Shown one piece after another: positions 53,689 through 60,727 of a DNA stretch of 64,000 nucleotides. A model generated the notes under the pieces. That model ran no database searches. It had not been told where the DNA came from and saw only the letters and a list, made by a program, of their open reading frames with translations. A program made the translations under genes and the position numbers. The DNA comes from Vibrio hepatarius (GTDB lineage: Bacteria; Pseudomonadota; Gammaproteobacteria; Enterobacterales; Vibrionaceae), in contig NZ_LHPI01000001.1 of the NCBI RefSeq assembly GCF_001274785.1, forward strand, positions 682,001-746,000. Reading direction: 5' to 3'. The number at the start of each line of letters is the position of its first letter. The stretch's first letter is position 1.

Positions 53689-53870
53689 GGCTTACCCCCA
53701 AATTTTGTCGGATAGGGTCTGGTTGCCCATGATTTTACGGCCTAGTTTGGTGTTGAATGCTGCCCACACGACACCGCCACCAACGGCGGTCGCAATGGCA
53801 ACCATAGGCACATATTTCTTTGCGTATTTCATGCTATCTGTGTCCTTTTCAGGGCTAATGAATCGGACTA
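53495..53870. repeat. Duplicated segment, copy 2
   Basis: The counterpart of 51320-51637. Both ends of the similarity are sharp, at AAAATCTC (left) and CGGACTA (right). Confidence 0.9.
53692..53832 (-). CDS. 46-residue putative phage membrane protein (copy 2)
   Basis: It reads MKYAKKYVPMVAIATAVGGG, hydrophobic VVWAAF, then NTKLGRKIMGNQTLSDKIWG. A basic N-terminus and one membrane segment suggest a small virion-membrane protein of a tailless phage. It is immediately upstream of the capsid-fusion gene (3-bp gap), so it may be co-expressed. It differs from copy 1 by only a few residues. Confidence 0.6.
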   Translation of the reverse strand: MKYAKKYVPMVAIATAVGGGVVWAAFNTKLGRKIMGNQTLSDKIWG

Positions 53871-54004
53871 CAGGCTACAAAATGCCACTCGATGGCTGTC
53901 AATTACCCAATCAGGAAGTCATGAAAAATCGTCTTGAGCACAAAGAAAATCGTTAGGAAATGATAAGAAAAAGGCCGCGAGTGCGACCGTTACTTGGAGT
54001 ATAG

Positions 54005-54042
54005 TATTGCGTTGCGAATCACTCTTAAACAGATTGTTATAT
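54005..54042 (-). repeat. Truncated attC after the OLD cassette
   Basis: The stretch GTTGCGAATCACTCTTAAACAG followed by GTTATAT matches the R''/L'' arm of the other sites, but the opposite arm is missing. This marks the left edge of the captured array. Confidence 0.65.
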
Positions 54043-54044
54043 TT

Positions 54045-55805
54045 CTATTCGTAGATAGTAACAATTTTCTCTTGAAACGCTTCGGGGATTAAAAAACCTT
54101 CCGCTGAAATATGCTCTAGTGCTGCATATGGTTTTCCACCATGCCCTCTAGGCATTCCTAGTTCTTCTTCGATGTCGTTATTTAACACTACGGTTGAGCC
54201 AAACTCTGAGTCTATGACATTTTCAATAGCTTGAGAGTCACGATTTGAAACATCAAGCGCTTGTTGATTTTTTCCTGCTTGATGGTCTCGATCGTACACC
54301 GCAACATAGGGGATACTAAATTTATTCAATAAGCGACAGTACATTGGAATATTGTTTTTAGACCCACAATCAATGACCGATAAGTCATGTTTAAACACCC
54401 CTAGTGACTGTGCTAAATACGGAATTACAGTCTTTTCAGTAGCTCCTTCAGCCAGAATTACTTTTTTGGCGAAAAACAATTCACTGCGGTCGGGATTAAT
54501 CCAATAGCTTAAATTGAAATCTTTTTTGTCATCCCCAATATATAAGTCATCTGTACATTGAAACGCCTTTGTTCCCTCTTGAGGTGACGCTTTTTTCACA
54601 ATACAAATAGATTTATACTTAGCTAAGTCAATTAATGCACTAGAATGTGTGCAAAGAACGATCTGCGCACCTGATTCTGATAAAGCGACAAGTGAGTCTA
54701 ATAGTGCTCTCTGAGCCTGTGGGTGTAGATATAATTCTGGTTCTTCTAATATAAAAAACATTGACTGTGATGAAGAGCTTGAGGATGCCTCCGAGGTATT
54801 TTGCTGTTCACGCAGTTTATCAGCTAAAGTTTTTATTAGAGCAAAACTCAGCGCACGTTGTAGTCCATTTCCTTTCCTCGTGATGTCTGTTCTGAAGCCA
54901 TCATTAATCCATACTTTTGTATTTGAACGGAATACATCATCAACATTTGGAACTTCAACTTCCAGCTCTACATTCGCACCCCAATCAAGCAAATGCTGAT
55001 TAAGCTGACTTTCAAAACTCGTAAGCTCGACTGGTCTAGCAGTGTTCTCGTTACCTTCGTCGTCCTCTTTGTTTAATAACTTAAAAAGAGCCGACATTCG
55101 CTCTTTAGCCTCATCCCAATCAGAATTACTAGTAGAAAGCTCCGAGATCACACGACCGTAAAGCTTGCTAAACAAACTATTATCTTTATTTGAGTAGTCA
55201 TCCGATGCAACTTTAACAGCAGGAATATGAAACACATCGCCAAAACTTCCTTTAGCAACGTTTTTTGCACCTAAAAAGTTTGTACTCTCAAGCTCATAAA
55301 CAAACTCAATACTCGAAGCATTTTGTACAATATAGCTTGACTGAGCTTCAGTTATTATTGCTTTTGTTAGACGACCTGATTCCGGTAATAGAGAGGCAAA
55401 CACTGTCGCTTCTGCAATCGCTCTGTTGGTGTAAGAGCCAGCATTGGACTCTTTTAAAGAGTCATCTACTGGTGACTGAGTATAACCTTGATAAATCACA
55501 GCACCAGTGGATTTAGACGCAGTGCGTCTTACTTTTATTGTACCCTCAGCAGTTACATATTTAGTAAATGTAGAACGCTCATTCTCACCAAGAGCTTCAA
55601 AGATAACTTCAACATAAAGCTCATCTTGCCCATCATTGAAGTCTAATTCCTGTGGTTTAATCTCACCAAAGAAAAACATTATTGCATTCAATACATTAGA
55701 TTTTCCATGGTTGTTCTGTCCAATAAGAATCATTAGATCTTGGAAAGAAATAGACAACTCTTTTATCGAGCGCCAGTTTTTAATTTTTATCGATTTTATT
55801 TTCAT
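54045..55805 (-). CDS. OLD-family endonuclease: ATPase-TOPRIM protein (class 1)
   Basis: A 586-residue protein of the overcoming-lysogenisation-defect family. The N-terminal ABC-type ATPase has Walker A IGQNNHGKSNVLN, signature-like TRKGNGLQRALSFAL, Walker B MFFILEEPELYLHPQAQ and the H-loop CTHSSALIDL. The C-terminal TOPRIM domain has the Glu in KVILAEGATEKTVIPYL and the Asp cluster in VAVYDRDHQAGK. Such proteins nick or cut DNA and several defend against phage (lambda-P2 exclusion; GajA of Gabija is a relative). No GajB helicase is next to it, so it is a stand-alone class 1 OLD. It occupies its own cassette. Confidence 0.85.
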   Translation of the reverse strand: MKIKSIKIKNWRSIKELSISFQDLMILIGQNNHGKSNVLNAIMFFFGEIKPQELDFNDGQDELYVEVIFEALGENERSTFTKYVTAEGTIKVRRTASKSTGAVIYQGYTQSPVDDSLKESNAGSYTNRAIAEATVFASLLPESGRLTKAIITEAQSSYIVQNASSIEFVYELESTNFLGAKNVAKGSFGDVFHIPAVKVASDDYSNKDNSLFSKLYGRVISELSTSNSDWDEAKERMSALFKLLNKEDDEGNENTARPVELTSFESQLNQHLLDWGANVELEVEVPNVDDVFRSNTKVWINDGFRTDITRKGNGLQRALSFALIKTLADKLREQQNTSEASSSSSSQSMFFILEEPELYLHPQAQRALLDSLVALSESGAQIVLCTHSSALIDLAKYKSICIVKKASPQEGTKAFQCTDDLYIGDDKKDFNLSYWINPDRSELFFAKKVILAEGATEKTVIPYLAQSLGVFKHDLSVIDCGSKNNIPMYCRLLNKFSIPYVAVYDRDHQAGKNQQALDVSNRDSQAIENVIDSEFGSTVVLNNDIEEELGMPRGHGGKPYAALEHISAEGFLIPEAFQEKIVTIYE

Positions 55806-55828
55806 TATTAACACCTAGCTTGAAAGAA

Positions 55829-55954
55829 ATATAACGCCCGCTTAAGGGGCAGACAACGCTACTACTAACTTTCCGCATAACACCGTAATCACAAAAGCCA
55901 ACGCATAGTGAAAATGCCACGCGTTAGCTGTCCCTCTTGAAGCGTTTGTTAGGT
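55829..55954 (-). repeat. attC site (VCR-like), complete, 126 bp
   Basis: It is bounded by ATATAAC (left) and GTTAGGT (right) on the plus strand. Inner arms CGCCCGCTTAAGGGGC and CCTCTTGAAGCGTTTG are imperfectly complementary, as in integron attC folding. It follows the DUF3010 cassette. Confidence 0.8.
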
Positions 55955-56374
55955 TTATTTTTTCGCACCAGTCACAGCTGTTAAATACGCATTGTGCTGA
56001 TACTTGTTTAGCTCACTAGGCATATCTGCGTCATTCTTTTTTTGGTATGAAGAAATCGCTTGAGAAGAAATTAATATTACATCTTCGACATCTGAATCTT
56101 GAATAATAGCTTCCATCTTAAAGGTATCAGCACCTCCAGCAAAATCTCCTTTTTTATTACGTTTTTTAATATAAATTTTACTTACGTCGTTAGTATCAAA
56201 AAACTCATTTATTTCTTTTTTAAACTCTTTGATGCATTCTCTGTTTTCACTGTCTTTTAATGAAATTTTCTTTTTATCAACTGCTTTGACTGCAAAACTA
56301 TCATCGCCTTTATTTTCTAAAACAGTGAATATTGCTTCATGTCCCTTTAACTCAATACCGCATATTTTACTCAT
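55955..56374 (-). CDS. DUF3010 family protein (cassette gene)
   Basis: A 139-residue protein starting MSKICGIELKGHEAIFTVLEN, the DUF3010 pattern seen in marine gammaproteobacteria. The N-terminal strand pattern with an early Glu suggests an RNase H/actin-like fold, though no function is established. AGGATGTTCAA precedes the start. It shares one cassette with the small zinc protein 21 bp upstream. Confidence 0.72.
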   Translation of the reverse strand: MSKICGIELKGHEAIFTVLENKGDDSFAVKAVDKKKISLKDSENRECIKEFKKEINEFFDTNDVSKIYIKKRNKKGDFAGGADTFKMEAIIQDSDVEDVILISSQAISSYQKKNDADMPSELNKYQHNAYLTAVTGAKK

Positions 56375-56395
56375 TTGAACATCCTATTTATTACG

Positions 56396-56614
56396 TTACT
56401 TAGACAACTCAACCCTGACCTTTTCTAAATGATCCGCTGCAACTTTAAGTACTCCATCCGCGCACTCTTTGCATATGTTAATTCTACCTGGATCATCGTA
56501 TGCAAAGTGCTTTTCTCCTGCGAGAATCTTGTGTGAGGAGTTCGCATGGCACTTCCTTTCTGCCTTTGCTTCTTCTACACGAAAGTCCTTTACAATATTT
56601 CTAACTGCTGGCAT
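56396..56614 (-). CDS. Small Cys/His zinc-binding protein (cassette gene)
   Basis: A 72-residue protein with AERKCHANSSHKILAGEKHF and RINICKECADGVL. The CH-x4-H and CxxC residues are spaced like a treble-clef or ribbon zinc site. It has a very good ribosome binding site (CAGGAG, 6 bases away). It is co-encoded with the DUF3010 protein in one cassette, an unusual two-gene cassette. Function unknown; the pairing suggests they act together. Confidence 0.6.
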   Translation of the reverse strand: MPAVRNIVKDFRVEEAKAERKCHANSSHKILAGEKHFAYDDPGRINICKECADGVLKVAADHLEKVRVELSK

Positions 56615-56638
56615 ATATCACTCCTGTTTTTGCCGTAA

Positions 56639-56682
56639 ACCTAACGCGCGTTAAGGAATCGCTCTTAAACGCTTTGTTAGCC
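56639..56682 (-). repeat. Unusually short attC (about 44 bp) after the Shedu cassette
   Basis: On the minus strand it begins with GGCTAAC, contains GCGTTTAAG and CTTAACGC with an 8-base loop, and ends GTTAGGT. It lacks the long variable central part of the other sites in the array. Confidence 0.65.
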
Positions 56683-57351
56683 GTAATTTGGGAACACTTT
56701 TTGTTTAAGCTTCCGCAACAATCGAGAATAAGATATTACTTGAACATTCGGATGCATCCGATTCCAAGCTGCTTTAAATTCTCTAACCATTTCTGCTTCG
56801 GACTCTTCTTCCGTGCCTATCAGAATAATACCTCTAGGCTCACGAAAACCTTTAAGACCTAGTTCATCACGCAAATATGCTTGAGATTTTGATGCAATAT
56901 CGATGTAGCTAATTAATTGACAGATTCCCTTGTTAGAATCTGCAGAAAGATAGACTCTTTTACCTTTGTGAACAAAAGCGTTTTGGCGAGGGCCTTTTAA
57001 CTCGAGAATAAACCACTGCACACCATCACTATTTGCGCCAGAAATGACGTAATCTGGAATCATTCCGCCTTTTGCGTCACCCGCAGAAGGGCGTAGCTCT
57101 AGTTTAGGGTATATCCAAGTTGCGTGGTGTCCTGTCGAAAACAAAAATGCGGTTAAAGCTAATACTTCCGGATTGCGGGCAAAATACTTTTCAACTTCAG
57201 TTTCACTAACCTTACCATTTACTAATGATTCAAACTCAAAGTACTGCTCTTCCGTAACGTCATGCTGCGATACATAATGTTCTTTTTTAGGCCAATGTTC
57301 AGGCCAATCTTCAAAAATGGATTCAACGCTTGCTGGTCTTATTTTTATCAT
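56677..57351 (-). CDS. Shedu family nuclease (SduA, DUF4263)
   Basis: A 224-residue protein with the DUF4263/Shedu nuclease domain. The PD-(D/E)XK core is visible as MIPDYVISGANSDG with WFILELKGPRQNAF; downstream come GICQLISYIDIASKSQAYLRDELG and PRGIILIGTEEE. Shedu is a single-gene anti-phage defence system in which the nuclease domain is preceded by variable regulatory N-terminal domains; here only about 80 residues precede it. The start at 57351 has GGAG before it; the longer open frame runs into the attC and is not coding. It is encoded in its own cassette. Confidence 0.82.
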   Translation of the reverse strand: MIKIRPASVESIFEDWPEHWPKKEHYVSQHDVTEEQYFEFESLVNGKVSETEVEKYFARNPEVLALTAFLFSTGHHATWIYPKLELRPSAGDAKGGMIPDYVISGANSDGVQWFILELKGPRQNAFVHKGKRVYLSADSNKGICQLISYIDIASKSQAYLRDELGLKGFREPRGIILIGTEEESEAEMVREFKAAWNRMHPNVQVISYSRLLRKLKQKVFPNYG

Positions 57352-57366
57352 CCAAATCTCCGTTAC

Positions 57367-57494
57367 GGCTAACGCCGCATTAAGGCGTGAGCAACGCAAT
57401 ACACAACGGCTACCGCATTGCGCCTTAAACACAAAATTCTACGCAAACCAAAAATGCCACGCGTTGTGAATCGCGCTTAAATGCTTTGTTATAC
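57367..57494 (-). repeat. attC site (VCR-like), complete, 128 bp
   Basis: It is bounded by GGCTAAC and GTTATAC on the plus strand, with CGCATTAAGGCGTGAGCAACGC and GCGTTGTGAATCGCGCTTAA arms. It is the 3' site of the 79-codon cassette. Confidence 0.82.
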
Positions 57495-57549
57495 GCCCAA
57501 CGCTGAAGCTATGATTTTAAGCCAAGCCCCACTTTGTAAGCACGAATTT

Positions 57550-57789
57550 TTATGTGTATTGATGCACTTTTGTGAGACTAAGACATGCAGCGATTTTTGA
57601 TTGAAGCGCACTTGAAACACACAACACCAAAGAAAACAGCACTTCAGCAAGCACGTAAGCTTTTGGGCAGACTACTTGATAGGGCTGAGTTTCAACAAAC
57701 ACTACCGCGTCGAATTTGAGCCTGAAGGCTTCGGGGACATTACCTGATAATTTAACGAAAGCACAAGAAAATACAAAGCGATGAACCAC
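57550..57789 (-). CDS. 79-residue cassette ORF, unknown
   Basis: A GTG-start frame reading MVHRFVFSCAFVKLSGNVPE and ending SLTKVHQYT. It is hydrophobic and Cys-containing, like many short ORFs of uncertain status in Vibrio superintegrons. No clear ribosome binding site is present, and overlapping plus-strand codons also form a short frame. It may not be translated; the cassette may have another role such as a promoter. Confidence 0.35.
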   Translation of the reverse strand: MVHRFVFSCAFVKLSGNVPEAFRLKFDAVVFVETQPYQVVCPKAYVLAEVLFSLVLCVSSALQSKIAACLSLTKVHQYT

Positions 57790-57838
57790 AAGAAAAGGTG
57801 ACTTTGATACAAGGAATAATCAGCAAAACTCACTCTGC

Positions 57839-57870
57839 GTATAACGCTAACTAATCCACATTAAGCAACT
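57839..57870 (-). repeat. Degenerate attC end at the right edge of the cassette array
   Basis: GTATAACGCTAAC followed by CATTAAGC resembles the right arm of an attC site, but no partner arm follows. It marks the junction between cassettes and phage-like genes. Confidence 0.5.
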
Positions 57871-58001
57871 TATTTTACATAGAATGATGTAGCTTTTTAC
57901 TTTTATATGCAATTAAAACTCAAAGGATTAGGGCACAACTTTGTGAGTTAATCGACTTTGTGTTTCATAACTATAGAGGCCACAAATGCGGCCTTGTGTT
58001 G

Positions 58002-58664
58002 TTATCGTCTTGGCGTTCGTAGCCGTCCTCGTTTGACGCTACCCATTTCATCGGAGTAGAAGTACTCGAGCGGCTTAAGCGTTTTGATTTGTTCGACGGT
58101 CAGATCAATCTCGTTCGAGATGTACTTGGCATCGAGAGAGGTCTTTTGTTTGCCACACCAAACGCGGTTGGATTGGGAGAGTACAGTTTTTGGTACTTGT
58201 TGCGGCCGCTGGTAAACGCTGTGAAGGATAAAGTCAAACTTTCGGCCTAAGACACACAGTTTATTGAGCGCGCCCTCGGCTTTGCCGCTACCGAGTTCAC
58301 ACACGGCCATTTCCTCGAGAACGACATGCAGAAGTCGGCCACCATCGCCCAATGTCCAAGCGAACGCACAAAAGGCCATTAGGTTTCTTTTGGTGGCTTC
58401 GATAGTAAGTGCAATACGAAAGCTGGCGCGTTTGCGCCTGGCTTTCATGGCCGCAATCATAAATGAACGCAAGTCATAGTAGCGGTGGACTTTTAGCCCC
58501 GATAGCGTGTGATAGTCCTCGGCAGGGTCAAATAAAAGTACCTGGCTTGCTCGAGGGATTAACCCCATTTGCAATACCGCTTGAGACTTACCGCCGCCAG
58601 TGGTCGCAATATAGGACGTGTGCAAACCTTTTAGGGCATTGTTGGGGTTAATCGGCTCTCTCAT
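58002..58664 (-). CDS. Packaging ATPase, A32/HerA-type (PM2 P9-like)
   Basis: A 220-residue P-loop ATPase. Walker A is IATTGGGKSQAVLQ, Walker B is LLHVVLEEMAV, and the downstream motif HSVYQRPQQVPKTVLSQSNRV is characteristic of the FtsK-HerA/A32 packaging group. Its size fits the P9 ATPase of corticovirus PM2, as I recall it; Zot-like proteins of filamentous phages are longer and carry a membrane helix, which is absent here. It is the last gene of the late operon; its start overlaps the stop of the preceding small gene (TAATG). It would pump DNA into a capsid. Confidence 0.72.
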   Translation of the reverse strand: MREPINPNNALKGLHTSYIATTGGGKSQAVLQMGLIPRASQVLLFDPAEDYHTLSGLKVHRYYDLRSFMIAAMKARRKRASFRIALTIEATKRNLMAFCAFAWTLGDGGRLLHVVLEEMAVCELGSGKAEGALNKLCVLGRKFDFILHSVYQRPQQVPKTVLSQSNRVWCGKQKTSLDAKYISNEIDLTVEQIKTLKPLEYFYSDEMGSVKRGRLRTPRR

Positions 58665-58780
58665 TACGCGCCCTCAGTATTGACCATTTGGTGCATTTGA
58701 TTGATTTGCTCCTGCAGCGCGGCCAGCTGCTCTTGGCCAGCCTGGATTTGGCCGATTAACGTCTCGACCTTATCTTGCAC
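58664..58780 (-). CDS. 38-residue coiled-coil protein
   Basis: A GTG-start frame, VQDKVETLIGQIQAGQEQLA continuing as ALQEQINQMHQM, forms an amphipathic heptad-repeat helix. It overlaps the end of the 133-codon gene by 11 bp and the ATPase start by one base, so translational coupling is likely. An upstream in-frame ATG at 58882 would add 34 Cys/Arg-rich residues overlapping the other gene and is unlikely. Confidence 0.55.
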   Translation of the reverse strand: MQDKVETLIGQIQAGQEQLAALQEQINQMHQMVNTEGA

Positions 58781-59171
58781 GCAGCTCGGTCGCTTGCAAC
58801 ATCGAGGCTTTCCACAGTCCACCGATAGCCGCGAGTGCAACCGGTGCTTTCCCGTGACGCAGTACCGACTGAGGTAACACAAGACCGTATTCGTCTAGCG
58901 CAGGCGCAATGTCTCGAACCGCGCTGTTAATCTCGCCCTGGTCGAACTTAAACTTCGGGTGCGCGGCCATTTGAAAGCCACGTTCCCAAATGCTTAAGAA
59001 CATTTCCGCGGTTTGTTCTGCCGCGTCGTCGGCTTGTTCAGGCGTAGCGGATTCGCTTCCAGGTTCGCCAGTTTCTTCCGTGGCCACTGGTGCGAGCTCA
59101 TCGAGGAGCGCCAACTCGTCGCTAGTAAATTCCGTGGTCGGTTCGGTTGTCTCGAGTAGTGTTTCGTCCAT
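58770..59171 (-). CDS. Acidic phage structural-type protein, unknown
   Basis: A 133-residue protein. The first 60 residues are highly acidic and Thr/Pro-rich (MDETLLETTEPTTEFTSDEL); then comes a helical part (AEMFLSIWERGFQMAAHPKFKFD) ending in LAAIGGLWKASMLQATELRAR, which may be membrane-associated. AAAGGAT precedes the chosen start. It lies between a membrane protein and the coiled-coil protein in the late operon and probably belongs to the particle or its assembly. Confidence 0.55.
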   Translation of the reverse strand: MDETLLETTEPTTEFTSDELALLDELAPVATEETGEPGSESATPEQADDAAEQTAEMFLSIWERGFQMAAHPKFKFDQGEINSAVRDIAPALDEYGLVLPQSVLRHGKAPVALAAIGGLWKASMLQATELRAR

Positions 59172-59176
59172 TGGGG

Positions 59177-59713
59177 TTATCCTTTGATTTTTACGTAAGC
59201 GACACGGCCACCAATCGCAGCTGTGACTAATAGGCCAAGACCAAGCAGCCACTTGGCCACTCGCGGAGTGGTTCGCGGTTCGATCCCTGGTTCTTCGGTA
59301 GTTTCATTGGGCTTGGCGTCGACCGTTTCAGCCGTGGCCGGGAGTCGGGGACTAGTCCGCGGATCAGTCCCTGGCGGCTCGTTGATTTCACTGACTTCGA
59401 CCGCATCCACAATCGGTGACTCGATCACCAGTGTGTCGCCTGGTTCGGTCCGTGAATCGTTCCCTGAAAGCGCAGCCAAAACTGACGCGGGTAATTGGTC
59501 AAGATCAGGGACTAACGCGGCCTTTAATCGCGCTTGGTATTCGGCCGCTTTGCTCACGGATGTGCCGCACTTGGGACAGTTGCTGTATAACCCTTGACGG
59601 TCGTCACCGCGAAAGTGGTGCAGGGTGGTGACGCTGTCACACGCACACACCATATAACCGGCGATGGGATTTTTACTCTTGATGCCTGGATGAGTACTAG
59701 GTAGTTGTGCCAT
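59177..59713 (-). CDS. Zinc-ribbon protein with C-terminal membrane anchor
   Basis: A 178-residue protein in three parts: an N-terminal zinc-binding region (VCACDSVT, then YSNCPKCGTSVSKA), a long Pro/Thr/Glu-rich linker with repeated EPGTDPRTSPR-like units, and a C-terminal hydrophobic helix (LLGLGLLVTAAIGGRVAYV) followed by Lys residues. The shape suits a virion-membrane or assembly protein. A matS site lies within it (59628-59640). It overlaps the 71-codon gene by 17 bp and precedes the acidic protein by 5 bp. Confidence 0.55.
   Translation of the reverse strand: MAQLPSTHPGIKSKNPIAGYMVCACDSVTTLHHFRGDDRQGLYSNCPKCGTSVSKAAEYQARLKAALVPDLDQLPASVLAALSGNDSRTEPGDTLVIESPIVDAVEVSEINEPPGTDPRTSPRLPATAETVDAKPNETTEEPGIEPRTTPRVAKWLLGLGLLVTAAIGGRVAYVKIKG
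59628..59640. other. matS site inside the mobile element
   Basis: GTGACGCTGTCAC fits the MatP consensus exactly. It lies within the zinc-ribbon protein gene of element 2. Confidence 0.7.
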
Positions 59714-59912
59714 CGGATGACTCCTTAACTAACTGCTTGAGTAGGACAAGCTGGATTGAACTGATTTCGAACGCCTTGTCTAAACCTTTCTCGATCAGTT
59801 CGGTTTTCTTCTTCGGTGAAAGCAGTGCACTGGTTTCACTGGCCGCTTTGCGTATCTCGCCCATTTCCTTATGCAGCTCGATAGCCTTGTTGATGAATTT
59901 CTCTTTATCCAT
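59697..59912 (-). CDS. 71-residue helical phage protein
   Basis: A charged, fully helical protein (MDKEKFINKAIELHKEMGEI, then ISSIQLVLLKQLVKE) with heptad-like spacing. No family recognised. It overlaps the following gene by 17 bp and belongs to the late operon. Confidence 0.5.
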   Translation of the reverse strand: MDKEKFINKAIELHKEMGEIRKAASETSALLSPKKKTELIEKGLDKAFEISSIQLVLLKQLVKESSDGTTT

Positions 59913-59951
59913 GGTGGTCTCGTGGTGAGTCGTTCTGCAGAGAGCTCGCGA

Positions 59952-60161
59952 TTAGTAAATCGGATCGTTGGCCGCGTCGACAGAACGGAGGTGCGTTAAG
60001 GTTTGGGTATGAACGGCCGACAGTTCACCGGTGAGTTGGCCACCAATGCGAACAAAACTAAACACTTGAGGTAATGGGAGGGGTTGCGAGACAACCGGAA
60101 GATAGAGCGCGAGTTTGGTGCGTTCTTGTTGTAACCGACAGTGGATTTTTAGAATAGCCAT
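59952..60161 (-). CDS. 69-residue phage protein, first gene of the late operon
   Basis: It reads MAILKIHCRLQQERTKLALY, then VSQPLPLPQVFSFVRIGGQ and a helical C-terminus. A degraded relative of its central part sits next to the duplicated capsid fragment at 51663-51740, so this gene was once nearer to the capsid gene. AAGGAACAAGGT precedes the start. Function unknown. Confidence 0.5.
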   Translation of the reverse strand: MAILKIHCRLQQERTKLALYLPVVSQPLPLPQVFSFVRIGGQLTGELSAVHTQTLTHLRSVDAANDPIY

Positions 60162-60727
60162 ACCTTGTTCCTTAACGGACGTTATAGAAACAAGTCGAAA
60201 GCGTTTACGAAGTCATCAGTGTGAAAGTATACAGTAGTTGCAATAACCATTAAAATACTATGGCTTTAAATCTCGCCATTCACCTTGCTAGGCCATCGCG
60301 CAGCGATAAAACGGCCACTGTCCATACCGCCATTGAGAAAGCCGATCGATTGTATTGGAGTGCTGCGTTTCGGGGCCCATTAAATCGCTCGAGTGAACTA
60401 TCCTTAACGCCATAAGCCGGAGGGCGATTTAATGGGAGGTATCACTTGTCCACAGCATGTGGACGTTCTACCTTTCTTTTTCACTTCTTAAGTAGGAAGA
60501 AAAGGTAATGCGCTATTTTTCCCGTTGGATTCAATAACTAAACAAACTCCGTATGCAGTAATAAAAATAACTCGATGAGAGATAGCGGATCGCTAGGGTA
60601 ATTTTCTGAATAATGGGAGAATTTCAGTGGGGAAAACCGCCTTGTTGATGGGTCATCGCACAAGAAATGGCCAGCGAAACGATAGGGCGATCGCGTGAGC
60701 TCCGGAGCTAACCGGATAGACAGGAGA
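60162..60727. other. 566-bp intergenic region with inverted repeats; probable origin or late promoter
   Basis: No coding frame is supported. It holds a perfect 13-bp inverted repeat CCCATTAAATCGC (60376-60388) and GCGATTTAATGGG (60424-60436), a second hairpin GTCCACA/TGTGGAC (60450-60466) and a long AG/CT hairpin around 60469-60508. It lies directly downstream of the replication-initiator gene, where an origin often is. Confidence 0.5.
60376..60436. repeat. 13-bp perfect inverted repeat with 35-bp spacer
   Basis: CCCATTAAATCGC and GCGATTTAATGGG flank 35 bp. The arms could extrude a cruciform or bind a dimeric initiator. Confidence 0.7.

Larger units (their letters stand above)
54036..57845 (-). 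mobile_element. Fragment of an integron cassette array
   Basis: Four cassettes, all read on the minus strand, are delimited by attC-type sites with 7-bp cores (GTTATAT at 54036, GTTAGGT at 55948, GTTAGCC at 56676, GTTATAC at 57488, and GTATAAC at 57839). Complete attC sites of 126-128 bp resemble Vibrio superintegron repeats. The outermost attC sites are truncated. No integron integrase or attI is nearby in the window, so the block was probably captured from a chromosomal superintegron. Confidence 0.82.

Noticed and set aside
54045..55805. Gabija system
   Set aside because: The OLD-like protein has no GajB-type UvrD helicase gene beside it; the neighbours belong to other cassettes.
57352..57432. 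Longer N-terminus for the Shedu protein
   Set aside because: The extra 27 codons lie inside the attC site, are Cys/Arg-rich and lack a ribosome binding site, whereas the ATG at 57351 has one.
58002..58664. Reading the ATPase as filamentous-phage Zot
   Set aside because: It lacks the membrane helix and length of Zot and has the QRP motif downstream of Walker B, typical of the A32/HerA group.
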